Of a stretch of 60,000 bases of DNA, positions 32,108 to 41,395 are shown one piece after another. Position 1 is the first letter of the stretch. Every line of letters starts with the position of its first letter. The DNA comes from Takakia lepidozioides (taxonomy: Eukaryota > Streptophyta > Takakiopsida > Takakiales > Takakiaceae), in contig CM060734.1 of NCBI GenBank assembly GCA_030704615.1, positions 32,692,042 through 32,752,041 of the forward strand. Direction: 5' to 3'. Under the pieces are notes generated by a model. That model did not search any database. It worked only from the letters and a program-made list of their open reading frames with translations, and was not told the DNA's origin. Made by a program: the position numbers and the translations under genes.

Positions 32108-35100
32108 CGGGACGCGTCCTCTACCTCTAAGCCCACTGGACTTAAGGTTGCAGTTACGGAGGACAATTGGGAGCCTGATATTGGACCCATTGTCACCGGA
32201 GGAGAGAGACGACGTATACGGCGGTTCCTGAGGGCTTACAGGAATTGCTTTGCCTTCAGTTTGAAGGACTTGGGAGCACTGAAGGGTCAAGAGATCCGTA
32301 TTGAGTTGGCCACTGACACGCCAATCTTTCGGAGACCCTATAGATACAGTGACATGGAGAGGTCTTTGATTCAGATGAGGACTCAAGATCTCTGGGAGGC
32401 AGGTTTGGTGGAGCTCTCTGGTGGAGAGTATGCTTCAGCCACAGTGATGCCAGCTAAGAAGGATGTCTATGGCAATTGGACGGAGAGACGTATGTGCGGT
32501 GATTACCGGCCTGTAAATCGTCAGACCAAGTCCGATAGGTATGCCATGCCAACACCAGAGGAGATCTTTGATGCCATTGGGCATTCCAAGGTCTTTAGCA
32601 CGTTGGATTTACGATCCGGATATCACCAGTTGCCGATCAAGGAGGCGGATAAGCAAAAGACGGCATTCTGGGGGATCAATGAGCACGGGAAGGATTGCCT
32701 ATACCAGTGGCGGTTCTTACCATTTGGGCTTAAAAACGCTCCCGCTGAGTTTCAAAGAGTCATGGACAGGATTCTAGCAGGGGTGGAGTTTGCTCGGTGC
32801 TACATAGATGACATCATCATCTTTAGTGCTACGGTGGAGGAGCATGAGAGACACCTTCAGGGGGTATTTGAGCGCTTGAGGACGCACGGATTGAAGTTAC
32901 ATCCGGGCAAGTGCAAGTTTTTCCACAACCAGATTGAGTATCTGGGTCACATGATATATCCTGGAGGATTGGGGGTACAACAGACTAAGGTAGAGTCCAT
33001 TGCACAGGTTCCACGCCCCACGGATGTGAGCCGAGTTCGAGCTTTCATGGGGTTAGCAAACTATTACAGACGGTTTGTTAAGGGATTTAGTGCCATTGCA
33101 AAGGCTCTAACCAAGCTGACCAAGGTGGACCAGGAGTGGCAGTGGGAAGATGAGCAAGAACAAGCTTTTCAAGAGCTCAAGGCGAGGTTGACCTCGGCGC
33201 CCATCTTGAGACGACCTATCAGGGGGCGTCCTTTTCAGCTGCATACAGATTGGAGCATGCTGGGGCTTGGAGCGGTGCTCACACAGGTGGATGATGAGGG
33301 AAGAGAGTTCGTAGTGGCTTATGCTAGCCGCTCGAACAATGCTGCAGAGTCTAAGTATAGCTCATATGAGGGAGAATGCTTAGCTGCAGTGTGGGCCGTG
33401 GCACACTTCAGGTGCTATCTATACGGCAATCTCTTCACCCTTGTCACGGATCACCAACCACTCAAGTGGTTGATGGAGTCAGACAAGCTTACGGGGAAGC
33501 TTGCACGGTGGGCACTCATCCTTCAAGAGTATGACTTTCAGGTGGTGCATCGACCGGGTTTGGTCAATCGAAATGCAGATGGGTTGAGTCGCAATCCATG
33601 CACGAGCCAGCAGGATGACACTGGAGCTCGGTGGCATGGTGAGACGGACGAGGAGATGGTGCCCGGATGGCATGCATCTGCATTTCTGTGTATCTTGGCA
33701 GCGGAAGGCCAGGTTGGACCTACAACAGGGATGACTGTAGATCAAGTGTCTGAGGACCCTGAGGCCAGCAATGAGCAGGGTGGCGCCAAAGATATACATG
33801 AGGATTCAGTTGTGTTGGACTACCTCCGCAGTGGAGACACGGCAGCCACTATGACTGCCAAGGAGAGGGATCGGATCCTACAACGAGCCAAGAGGTTCAG
33901 GTGGGAGGGGACACACCTGCTCCGAGTGTGGGAGGATGGTCGAGTGAGGATTGTGCCTCACCCAACACAGCGGGCACGGTTAGTGCGGCATGCCCATGAG
34001 GAGTTGGGGCATTTTGGGGTGCGACGCACTCATAGTCTACTGCAGGGGCAGTATTGGTGGCGTGGTATGCACACAGAGGTGCAACAATTTGTGGCTAGGT
34101 GCATGGTGTGTGACAGGGTGCGTGCTTCATTCAACGCCCCTACTCCACAATTGCACCCTCTTCCGATCATGGGATTGGGCTACAGGTGGAGTCTTGACTT
34201 CGCAGGGCCGTTGCCACTGACCATGCGCCACAACAAGTACGTGTTGGTGATGGTGGAGCACTTCTCCAAGTGGATTGAATTGGTTCCATTGCCTGATAAG
34301 GCTAGTGAGGGAGCTGCGTATGCATTCCTGGATTGTGTGCTTAGCCGATTCGGTGCTCCAGCTGAGGTACTCACGGACCAAGGGAGAGAGTTCTTGGGGG
34401 AGTTTCAGGCTTTGTGTGACAAGGCCTTGATAGACCACCGCACCACTTCTCGGGATCATCCTGAAGCCGATGGCTTGGCAGAGAGAGTTGTTCAGACAGT
34501 AAAGAGGGGTTTGCGCAAGTATGGCTTGCAGAAGGGACACCTAGGAGATTGGGACCTTCAGTTACCCTGGTTAGCCATGGGCTACAGGTTCAGCAAGCAA
34601 GCATCACTTGCCTCCTCCTCACCATACTTTCTTCTCTTTGGCCGAGAGCCGGATTTGCCTACATCCATTCGCAGAGAAGCTGCTACAGTTCTTAACCTTG
34701 ACGATCCGGACGTGTGGGCACGTGCATGTGAGCAGCGTGCAGAGTTGTTCAAGAGAGTCATGCCTATGGCTTTCGAGAACCTTGCCATTGCACAACACCG
34801 TGATACGTTGAGGTATGCTACCATACGTGGTGGGGGCTATCGTCCTGGGGTTCGGAGATTCAACCCTGGTGACTATGTCTATCTGCAGCAGACTGCTCCT
34901 ACGACCCTGGATGTGACTGCAGGACGTGTTATTTTGAGGGTTCGAGAGGTCTTGCCCTCAGGCGTCTTGGTCTTGGAGGGTCGGGATGGCATCACTTGGA
35001 AGGACCATGTGCGTAATTGTGCGCCATGTCACCTTCCGAATGTCGATGGCAGGATTGACCCAAACCTGGCAGTGGTATCTGCAGGTTTGAGGTGCATGTT

Positions 35101-35236
35101 GTGTGGGTCTGCTAAAGGGGCAGCCACCATGCTGGTATGTGATCGGTGCTCTAGAGGTTGGCATATGGGATGCTTGACTCCACCTCTTGAGATGGTTCCG
35201 GATGGGGATTGGTTATGTCCACATTGCATTGGATAG
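32102..35236 (+). CDS. RT-RNase H-integrase-PHD polyprotein
   Basis: The frame is uninterrupted for 1,045 codons after the TAG; the first Met is at 32,261 (991 residues). From that Met: reverse transcriptase with SKVFSTLDLRSGYHQLPI and the active site CYIDDIII (residues about 180-187); RNase H with HTDWSMLGLGAVL (about 325), YEGECLAAVWAV and VTDHQPL; integrase zinc module H..H...CMVC (about 575-617); and core Asp in WSLDFAGPL (643), Asp in VLTDQGREF (703), Glu in HPEADGLAERV (733). A C-terminal C4HC3 PHD finger (about 943-989) begins CMLCGS, then VCDRCSRGWHMGC and DWLCPHC. All catalytic residues are present. A PHD in place of a chromodomain would read histone H3 tails and could guide integration. 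Confidence 0.95.
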   Translation, partial: QPRDASSTSKPTGLKVAVTEDNWEPDIGPIVTGGERRRIRRFLRAYRNCFAFSLKDLGALKGQEIRIELATDTPIFRRPYRYSDMERSLIQMRTQDLWEAGLVELSGGEYASATVMPAKKDVYGNWTERRMCGDYRPVNRQTKSDRYAMPTPEEIFDAIGHSKVFSTLDLRSGYHQLPIKEADKQKTAFWGINEHGKDCLYQWRFLPFGLKNAPAEFQRVMDRILAGVEFARCYIDDIIIFSATVEEHERHLQGVFERLRTHGLKLHPGKCKFFHNQIEYLGHMIYPGGLGVQQTKVESIAQVPRPTDVSRVRAFMGLANYYRRFVKGFSAIAKALTKLTKVDQEWQWEDEQEQAFQELKARLTSAPILRRPIRGRPFQLHTDWSMLGLGAVLTQVDDEGREFVVAYASRSNNAAESKYSSYEGECLAAVWAVAHFRCYLYGNLFTLVTDHQPLKWLMESDKLTGKLARWALILQEYDFQVVHRPGLVNRNADGLSRNPCTSQQDDTGARWHGETDEEMVPGWHASAFLCILAAEGQVGPTTGMTVDQVSEDPEASNEQGGAKDIHEDSVVLDYLRSGDTAATMTAKERDRILQRAKRFRWEGTHLLRVWEDGRVRIVPHPTQRARLVRHAHEELGHFGVRRTHSLLQGQYWWRGMHTEVQQFVARCMVCDRVRASFNAPTPQLHPLPIMGLGYRWSLDFAGPLPLTMRHNKYVLVMVEHFSKWIELVPLPDKASEGAAYAFLDCVLSRFGAPAEVLTDQGREFLGEFQALCDKALIDHRTTSRDHPEADGLAERVVQTVKRGLRKYGLQKGHLGDWDLQLPWLAMGYRFSKQASLASSSPYFLLFGREPDLPTSIRREAATVLNLDDPDVWARACEQRAELFKRVMPMAFENLAIAQHRDTLRYATIRGGGYRPGVRRFNPGDYVYLQQTAPTTLDVTAGRVILRVREVLPSGVLVLEGRDGITWKDHVRNCAPCHLPNVDGRIDPNLAVVSAGLRCMLCGSAKGAATMLVCDRCSRGWHMGCLTPPLEMVPDGDWLCPHCIG

Positions 35237-35492
35237 TGGGAGTGGATACAACCATGGGAGGCTAACAAGAAATGCAAGGCCCAGCTACTAGGAGACCTTG
35301 AACACACGAGATCTTGGCTCAAGTTCATAGATTGCAAGACGGCGACTAACGATGGGGCTACTCTTGTACCCGGCCTCTTGGTTGATAGAGTTTGAGCTCG
35401 ATAAAACAGTGATAGAGGACTTAGTACGGCTGTGGCTATTACATCTTGTAGCTATCTGGAGGTAGGGGACCTATCCACCAGCTAGGGGGGCG
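35237..35492 (+). other. 3' untranslated part with purine tract
   Basis: No frame follows the PHD stop. The purine-rich CTAGGGGGGCGA at 35,482-35,493 is the likely plus-strand priming site. Confidence 0.5.
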
Positions 35493-36019
35493 ATTGTGCT
35501 AGACTACTTTATTGTGCATATATGTGTGGTGTGGTTTGGACAGCGATGTAGTTGTGTAGCGATATGTATGCGCACGACAGCTGTCAAGTTAAATAAGCAC
35601 AGTGTGAAAACAGCTAGAATAAAACTAGTTATTTGTATTTAACACTTGGATTTAGGTCAAGTGTTAAATCAGGTGTCAAGTTTAGTTTGACACCTGGTCT
35701 GTCTTATCTTCACGAGAGCGGCAGTCGCGCGGCTCATCTCTCTCGAGTTGAGCCTGCGCGACCGAGCTCCTTCCTGCGTTTAGAAGCTGTGTGTGTTTAT
35801 GATGGGAGTGTAGGTTGTTGTGGGGTGGAGTCCCCATAGCTTGGGGTGCCCCTGGCTCGACTTCTATTTCAAAGAGTGATGATTTTGGTTTCCATGTTTT
35901 GTGTCAACAGTGTGTTAAAGAGTCTTTCTATCATTGTGCTAGACTACTTTATTGTGCATATATGTGTGGTGTGGTTTGGACAGCGATGTAGTTGTGTAGC
36001 GATATGTATGCGCACGACA
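35493..36019 (+). repeat. Rearranged 3' LTR region
   Basis: An 87-base sequence beginning ATTGTGCTAGACTACTTTAT and ending GCGCACGACA occurs at 35,493-35,579 and again at 35,933-36,019. Between the copies are GC and the 352-base LTR segment 35,582-35,933. The junction CGACA-GC-TGTCAAG looks like an LTR end joined to an LTR start. The 87-base segment is absent from the 5' LTR. Confidence 0.8.
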
Positions 36020-37232
36020 ACTGGTTCGCATTTTGGCACTTCCGTTACCGACAGCGGGGAGCGGCCATGACAACGGTGAGTGGTTTGCATTCACCTTCGT
36101 TTGGGTGCTTCGGATATATCTTTCAGGGTCCAATCCTAATATCGGCTTTGTGTTTTTTGCCTTGCAGCATATGTCCATTGAGGAGATGTCGGACATGCCT
36201 TCCTGCAATCTAGCGGAGACAGTGCACAATGCGTGGTTGCAGCAATCCCACTTCTCGACACCACGTGTTCCCCTGGATCAGAGATGGAATTGCGGAACAT
36301 CCACAGGTGAGGGCTATTCTGCCCCAGACCGGACCCCTGCATCAAACACTGTCACTGCAATGGTTGAAGACCAAAACGTGGTGCCGCATATAATCGAGTC
36401 CATGGGCTTGGACGAGGTTTGGCATATAGAACGCACAAGTGCTGGATCGCGTGTGAAATGCACGGCGATCAGGGCCAGCAATCATGAAAAATGTACATCA
36501 TTAATATCCAGAGGGAAAGAACGCACTGCAGCTCCTATATTCACGGGTTTGTTTCTCCCTTACGGACAATGCGAGGCAAAGAACCACAAGTTTTGGTTTT
36601 GCGCTGACGATTGTGGGAGATGTGTGCATGGGACAGGGAGGCCTTCCGTGGTGAGGAAGCCTATTCCACCAACCGTGTGGCCTGTGAAGATGGGCACAGG
36701 TTTCACTCACCGAGAGATCGCAATGCTGGAAGAGGCGGGTTTCTCCCTAGCCAGATATTCCATTGCACGTGAAGGTGCTTCAAGTACAAGCGGTTCACGG
36801 GTACCTCCGCCTGACGCTCACTTGTGGCCAACCAGACGGAATGGGAAGCTGGTTCGACGATTCCCTCCAACCGCAGAACACTACGACAAAATTGAGTCCG
36901 CCAGAATGCTTGACGCTCGTGTTGCGGGTACAATGGAAGTGCCTGATCCAGGGTATGGTCGGGTGTTCACCATGATCTCATCCGCATCTACGCTGCAGGA
37001 CAGGACGTACGACATCACTGTTTCCAATTTTCCCAATTGTACATGTCCTGATTTTGTTGGTATGCTTTCAAGTAGTTTGGGAAAGAGAGGGAAGTTCATA
37101 CCGTGCAAACACCTTTACTTCGTCTTCTTGAGAAGGATGGTTTGTGATCCAAAGCACGACTTCTTCATTCACCAAGCCACTATGAGTTTCAACGAAGTCA
37201 ACACACTTCTACAGCGGGATACAAGCCCATAA
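36020..37232 (+). pseudogene. DDE transposase, C-terminal part with SWIM zinc finger
   Basis: Continues the gene cut at 24,263: WFAFWHFRYRQRGAAMTT follows in frame from the target duplication. An intron is then predicted at 36,076-36,167 (donor GTGAGT, acceptor TTGCAG, phase 0), after which the frame is open from 36,168 to the stop at 37,230-37,232. Near the end is a SWIM zinc finger, with NFPNCTCPDF then FIPCKHLYFVFLRRM (C-X-C...C-X-H), as in Mutator-like and related transposases. Ahead of it a Cys-rich CADDCGRCVHGTG lies near 36,600. The parent gene is split by the retrotransposon and has two upstream frameshifts, so this copy is dead. Confidence 0.8.
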
Positions 37233-37410
37233 AAATCTGAGTTTTCCTTGACCTAAACTTGTAATGGAATGACTGTTCAAGTCCAGTGTCTCTCAATGTA
37301 TGTCGTCTAACATCTTGGCTATGCGTGGGTGAATGCATTTGTCGCATTGGTTTGTCATTCTTTTTTCATTAGCAAACACAAGAAACTACCTTCAGTTAGA
37401 CAGAGTATCA
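37233..37410. other. Transposase 3' flank, no feature
   Basis: AT-rich spacer between the transposase stop and the palindrome array. Confidence 0.4.
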
Positions 37411-37730
37411 AATCAACCTCGTGTCAACACGAGGTTTACTTGAAGTTCTCCAAATCCCCCTTGTGATGACACAAGGTTGATTTTAGTTCTAAGAAAACAA
37501 CATCGTGTCAACACGAAGCTCATTTTTGTTGCAAGAAGTAAACCTCGTGTTAACACGAGGTTTACTTGAAGTTCTCCAAATCCCCCTTGTGTCGACACAA
37601 GGTTCATTTTATTTCTAAGAAAACAACATCGTGTCAACACGAAGTTCATTTTTGTTCCAGGAATATAACCTCGTGTTAACACAACGTTCATTTCAGTTCT
37701 ACGAAATGAAGCTCCTGTTAACAGAAGATT
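37411..37730. repeat. Array of eight 18-bp palindromes at exact 42-bp spacing
   Basis: Palindromes start at 37,417, 37,459, 37,501, 37,543, 37,585, 37,627, 37,669 and 37,711. The core is GTGTYRACAC, e.g. CCTCGTGTCAACACGAGG, CCTTGTGTCGACACAAGG, CATCGTGTCAACACGAAG. Three palindrome types alternate in order A-B-C-A-B-C-A, giving a 126-base higher-order period with matching spacers; the eighth is decayed. Because 42 is 14 codons, the minus strand stays open (37,413-37,691) as 14-residue repeats, probably a by-product. It lies 185 bases after the transposase stop, which suits subterminal transposase-binding repeats. Confidence 0.9.
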
Positions 37731-37854
37731 GAACTCCAGGAAAGCCCGAAACCCTTCATCCGTTTCACCTTCATGTGGTGAAATCAGCAGTTGGGGGCTC
37801 CACGGTTATAGGCCCACCTTCTTTGTGGTGACGTGGCATGACCTGGACCAGGCT

Positions 37855-37935
37855 CACGCCACGTCAGCAGCGTGAGCGTAGGCTCACGCCACATCATCGC
37901 TGTGTGAGCGTACGCTCACGCGCTCACGCGGTAGC
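37855..37935. repeat. Clustered GTGAGCG palindromes
   Basis: GCGTGAGCGTAGGCTCACGC (37,870-37,889) and GTGAGCGTACGCTCAC (about 37,904-37,919) are near-perfect and perfect inverted repeats, followed by two more GCTCACGC half-sites. Confidence 0.7.
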
Positions 37936-39719
37936 GTCGTTGTTTCGGAATGCTGTACTAAGGCCATTCCAGGTTAGGAAATGATTGTCAAGGAATCTTG
38001 CATACCATTCACTTGCTTTCTTGATAAGTGAACAAGGAAACAGTCTCATCTTGGCATCATCGCCATCCTCATTGTTCACAATACACATGTGCTCAAATTG
38101 GCTAATGTGTACATCAGGATCCCCTTTCCCTGCATATATTGGAAAATGTGGTCTTGCCCTTGTTGGGGGTACCGCCATCTATGGCCCTACACCCTGCCCA
38201 CTGACAGGTGCTGGTCCTCTTGTTGGTGCTGGTCCTTGAGGACCTGTTGTTGTAGTGGTGGATCTTCTACCAGGTGCTGGCCCCTGAGCACTCCCTGCTA
38301 CTGGCCCTTCTATACTCATAGTATTCCCAGCTCCAGTTGCACTACTTCCCACACTCCCTGTCCCCCCAGAGCCAGATCCAAGCTTCTTGCCTGATCCCCC
38401 TGAGCCGACACCTTTGTTGGCCTGTGATTCAAGTGCTCCACTTGATCCAGGTCCAACAGGTTGGGATGTCCTGGTTGTAGTCTCAACCTCAACTGTTGGG
38501 TCTACTTCTTCATACCCCTCATCTTCCAAATTCTCTGTTTTCATCTTCCAAGTTCTTCTCTTGGATTTCTTCTTCTTCACTCATGTAACTCAATTGCAAT
38601 GGTGTTGGAGAGTCCGAACTCTCCGTTGGCTCTGCCACATCTTCCTCTCCCTCTTTATCTTGTAATTCAGAAACTGGAGTTCCTGCCTTTGGTGTCCCAT
38701 GCCAACATCAAAGATTTCTGTCAAATCTTTTATCTAGGGATGTACCTCAGATCTCTCCCCTTGTGGCTGATCTTCTTCCTGTACCAAATCCCTTAATTTT
38801 TCTTGTAAAGAATAAGAAGGAGTGGCATCCAACTCTGGTTCCTCCGGTATGGGTGATGTACTCTTCGATCTTAATGATGTGAGAGGTCCAGATGATTCTC
38901 CTATGTCTATTCCCCTCTCCCAAAGATATGGATAATTAGCTTTCAAATAACTTTCTTTTTTTGCTGAATATCTGTGAAGTCTAGCTTCTCTTTCATCACT
39001 CATGTCTCATGTCTTTCATATCTTCAATGAGGCAATAACCAAAACTCTCTTCTGTAGTATCTCTCGTATATGCTTGGGTTTCTTTCAAGCTTCAATGTAC
39101 CCTTGGCTATACTAGAAGTCTCTGTTACCATAAAACCATATGGCAAGCACGTCTGAAAAGCTGTTCTTGGTGTCAGTTTGATCCACATGATATCCTTAGG
39201 AATCCAATTCTTTACCAGTACCAACTCTTCATGCATATGAGTGTAAACATTCACTTTCCGTTCCTCCCAGCCTTCAAACTCCACTCGTTTAATGGATAAC
39301 AACGCTATCACATAAACCAGCATTGGCAACCAACTTGCTCTCCCTCTACAGGCCACTTGATAAATCTTTATCATTCTTTTCTCCAAACCCCACTCAGGAT
39401 CTGCATCATGTACTCTCTTAAGAATGTTTTCTTTGCAACCGTCTGGCAATTCCAAAAATCTCTGAAAGAATTGCTTGGACAACCTTTCTTTCTCAGTTCC
39501 ACAGGGAATTTGATTAACATCAAATTCCTTAATTCTCCAACCACCATGATCCCACCAGATACCTATCACATCTGGTTGTTCTTGACCCAGTTCCCCAGTA
39601 TGGTTGCCAGATTTTGAGCGGCTTTTACCCACCCATCCCTTCGCTATCCGAGGTGGAAACTCCAAGATAGAAGAGTTGGATATCTCTAAACACTCAGCCC
39701 ACTCAGAACAATCAGTCAT
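37924..39719 (-). pseudogene. Ty3/gypsy gag fragment, minus strand
   Basis: Three adjoining minus-strand frames: 39,719-39,024 (231 residues, starts MTDCSEWAECLEIS, unrecognised, Trp-rich); 39,003-38,734 (MSDEREARLHRYSAKKESYL); and 38,580-37,924. The last has a Gly/Ser/Thr/Pro-rich linker and then a retrotransposon-gag core with HFPIYAGKGDPDVHISQFEH, KMRLFPCSLIKKASEWYARF and FLTWNGLSTAF. The gag core is cut at about 37,930, so zinc knuckle and pol are missing. Whether the first two frames belong to the same gag is an inference from their order and strand. Confidence 0.65.
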
Positions 39720-40257
39720 GACCTACAGCTAGTGAATCATGGTTGTGCTTCATGTTTGTATTTCTTCTTGCCTTCATGTTAACAAATTACCTTACTGTGT
39801 TTTCTGAAGCATCAAATTGCTTCAGTATCTATCAGGTTCCATTCACTCATTCATTCATTCCACAGCTTTACTCAAGTCTCTCTACGTAGTGTGATTGTAT
39901 CGAATAAGTAACAGATTAAGATTTATTAGGTATCAGACCAAAGCCATGGTGTCTCTAATCTGCTCTACAGTATTACTACAGCTTTGCATGTAACGAGCAT
40001 CTACTGATCATCTCTCCTCCTTCACCGTGCTCTCCATCCTTGCTCTCGTTCATGCTCTCCGCCTGATCTCCTCCCGCGATCGACCAATAAGTGTTCCCTG
40101 TGAAATGTCCCCTATGATGCGTGCTCTGCCTATTTTATATACAAGCTGTTCTAACCGCCTAACTAACTAATTGTCACCTAAGAAATAAACACATTCCCTC
40201 TGCAGATGTCGTTCCCACACAGTCGTTCTCTGCCAATGATAACCGTTCCCTATGTAT
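39720..40257. other. No gene seen; possible LTR/leader of the minus gag element
   Basis: Contains (CATT)n-like CATTCACTCATTCATTCATTC near 39,840. The position upstream of the minus-strand gag would suit a leader or LTR, but no second copy exists in the window to confirm it. Confidence 0.35.
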
Positions 40258-40485
40258 GCTGTGACGGGCTGTGACTGTGCCGAGCTGTGACTAGCTGTGT
40301 CATGCTGTGTCTGGCTGTGCGAAGCTGTGTCGAGCTGTGATAGACTGTGACTAACTGTGATAGGCTGTGATTGACTGTGACAGACTGTGTAAAGCTGTGT
40401 CAGGCTGTGTAAGGTTGAATATGGCTGTGATAGACTATGATAGGTTGTGTAAGACTGTGACTGAGTGTGTAAGCCTGTCTACCAC
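40258..40485. repeat. Minisatellite with 10-base period
   Basis: About 21 units of the form RCTGTGNNNN (GCTGTGACTA, GCTGTGTCAT, GCTGTGTCTG, ACTGTGATAG and so on). The six-base half is kept while four bases vary. One irregular 6-base step occurs near 40,278; otherwise the spacing is exactly 10. Confidence 0.85.
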
Positions 40486-41395
40486 CCCTAAAGCCTGTGC
40501 CTGTCACCCCCAAGGCCTCTGTTGGTCTAAGTCTACCATCCGTAAGTCTGCACAAAAATTAAGGGTACCCCATAGAACCCATAAAAGTGTCTAAGTCCCA
40601 GACAGCCCTCTAACAGTCACACCCAGCTTATAGAAAGGTGTAACGGGCAATCATAGCGAAGAACGTATGGAGCAGCCTGTATCCTGCAGAAATGAGATGT
40701 ATGAAGAAACACTCATTCAATAAGTGACAGTCTTCCTTCGATCGAGAGCTGCAAGCCAAACAAGGATTGAAAGCAGACAAGCCTTTTTTGGGAGGGGTAA
40801 AAGCATGTCATGAAAGAAGGGGAGGGGAAAGGATCACTCCCCTGCGATAATTAGCCGCCATAGATGGAGCCGCCCAAATGCTTCGGGAGTAACACTGCCT
40901 GCGTTGTGTTCATGAACGCAACAGACTTTCGTTCTACATTATGGGCATATTGCCAACCTAAGCTGGAGGAGTGCAAATGAGCTTAATATCGCTCGCTAAA
41001 CAGTCAGGGGATGGCTGTTTCTGTCGGGGGAGAATTTGCTCTTAATGTGATCGCGGGGAATCGTGCCACCAGCTAGGGAAAGAGAAAGAAACGAGAAAGG
41101 GAGTTCGTGGATGATAGAGGGAAGGCAGTGTGCCTGAGGGAAAGAGAAGAGGGAAGAGAAGAAGAAAAGGGGGGTGACGAGGAAGAGTTTTGTTAGTTCA
41201 ACAGAGAATTGAAGGATTAGGGCAAAGCCATAGCGCCGACTTCACAGACTGCATGAGTTACTGAATACTGAGCTTAGTTTCAGTACATTGTCGAGCTATT
41301 GATGGGACTTGTGCTGGATGCGCTGAGGAGAGCTTGAAAAAAAACTAAGTCCTCAAGCTCTCTCATCGCAAACTGCGAAGCCCCTTTACATCGCG
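40486..41395. other. No gene seen
   Basis: Includes a purine-rich stretch at 41,085-41,175 (GGGAAAGAGAAGAGGGAAGAG type). No coding frame or repeat shared with the rest of the window was noticed. Confidence 0.4.

Larger units (their letters stand above)
24264..36019 (+). mobile_element. Ty3/gypsy retrotransposon carrying a DNA methyltransferase and PHD finger
   Basis: An 11,756-base insertion is flanked by the 4-base target duplication ACTG (24,260-24,263 and 36,020-36,023). Ends are TGTC...GACA. Removing it restores a continuous transposase frame across the junction, fixing the boundaries. Order inside: 5' LTR, long leader with decayed frames, gag, protease, C5-cytosine methyltransferase, RT, RNase H, integrase, PHD finger, purine-rich tract, 3' LTR region. 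Terminal repeat stretches of 352 bases are identical by eye, so insertion looks recent, yet gag, protease and methyltransferase frames contain shifts. Retrotransposons with captured C5 methyltransferases are known from charophyte Ty3/gypsy and dinoflagellate Ty1/copia elements. Confidence 0.93.

Noticed and set aside
37413-37691. A real protein made of 14-residue repeats on the minus strand
   Set aside because: The frame is open because 42 is a multiple of three; no start context, continuation or family support. Kept only as an alternative in the array finding.
37411-37730. CRISPR-like array (regular short repeats)
   Set aside because: Spacers are themselves repeated every 126 bases, the repeats are perfect palindromes of three types, and the context is plant transposon DNA.
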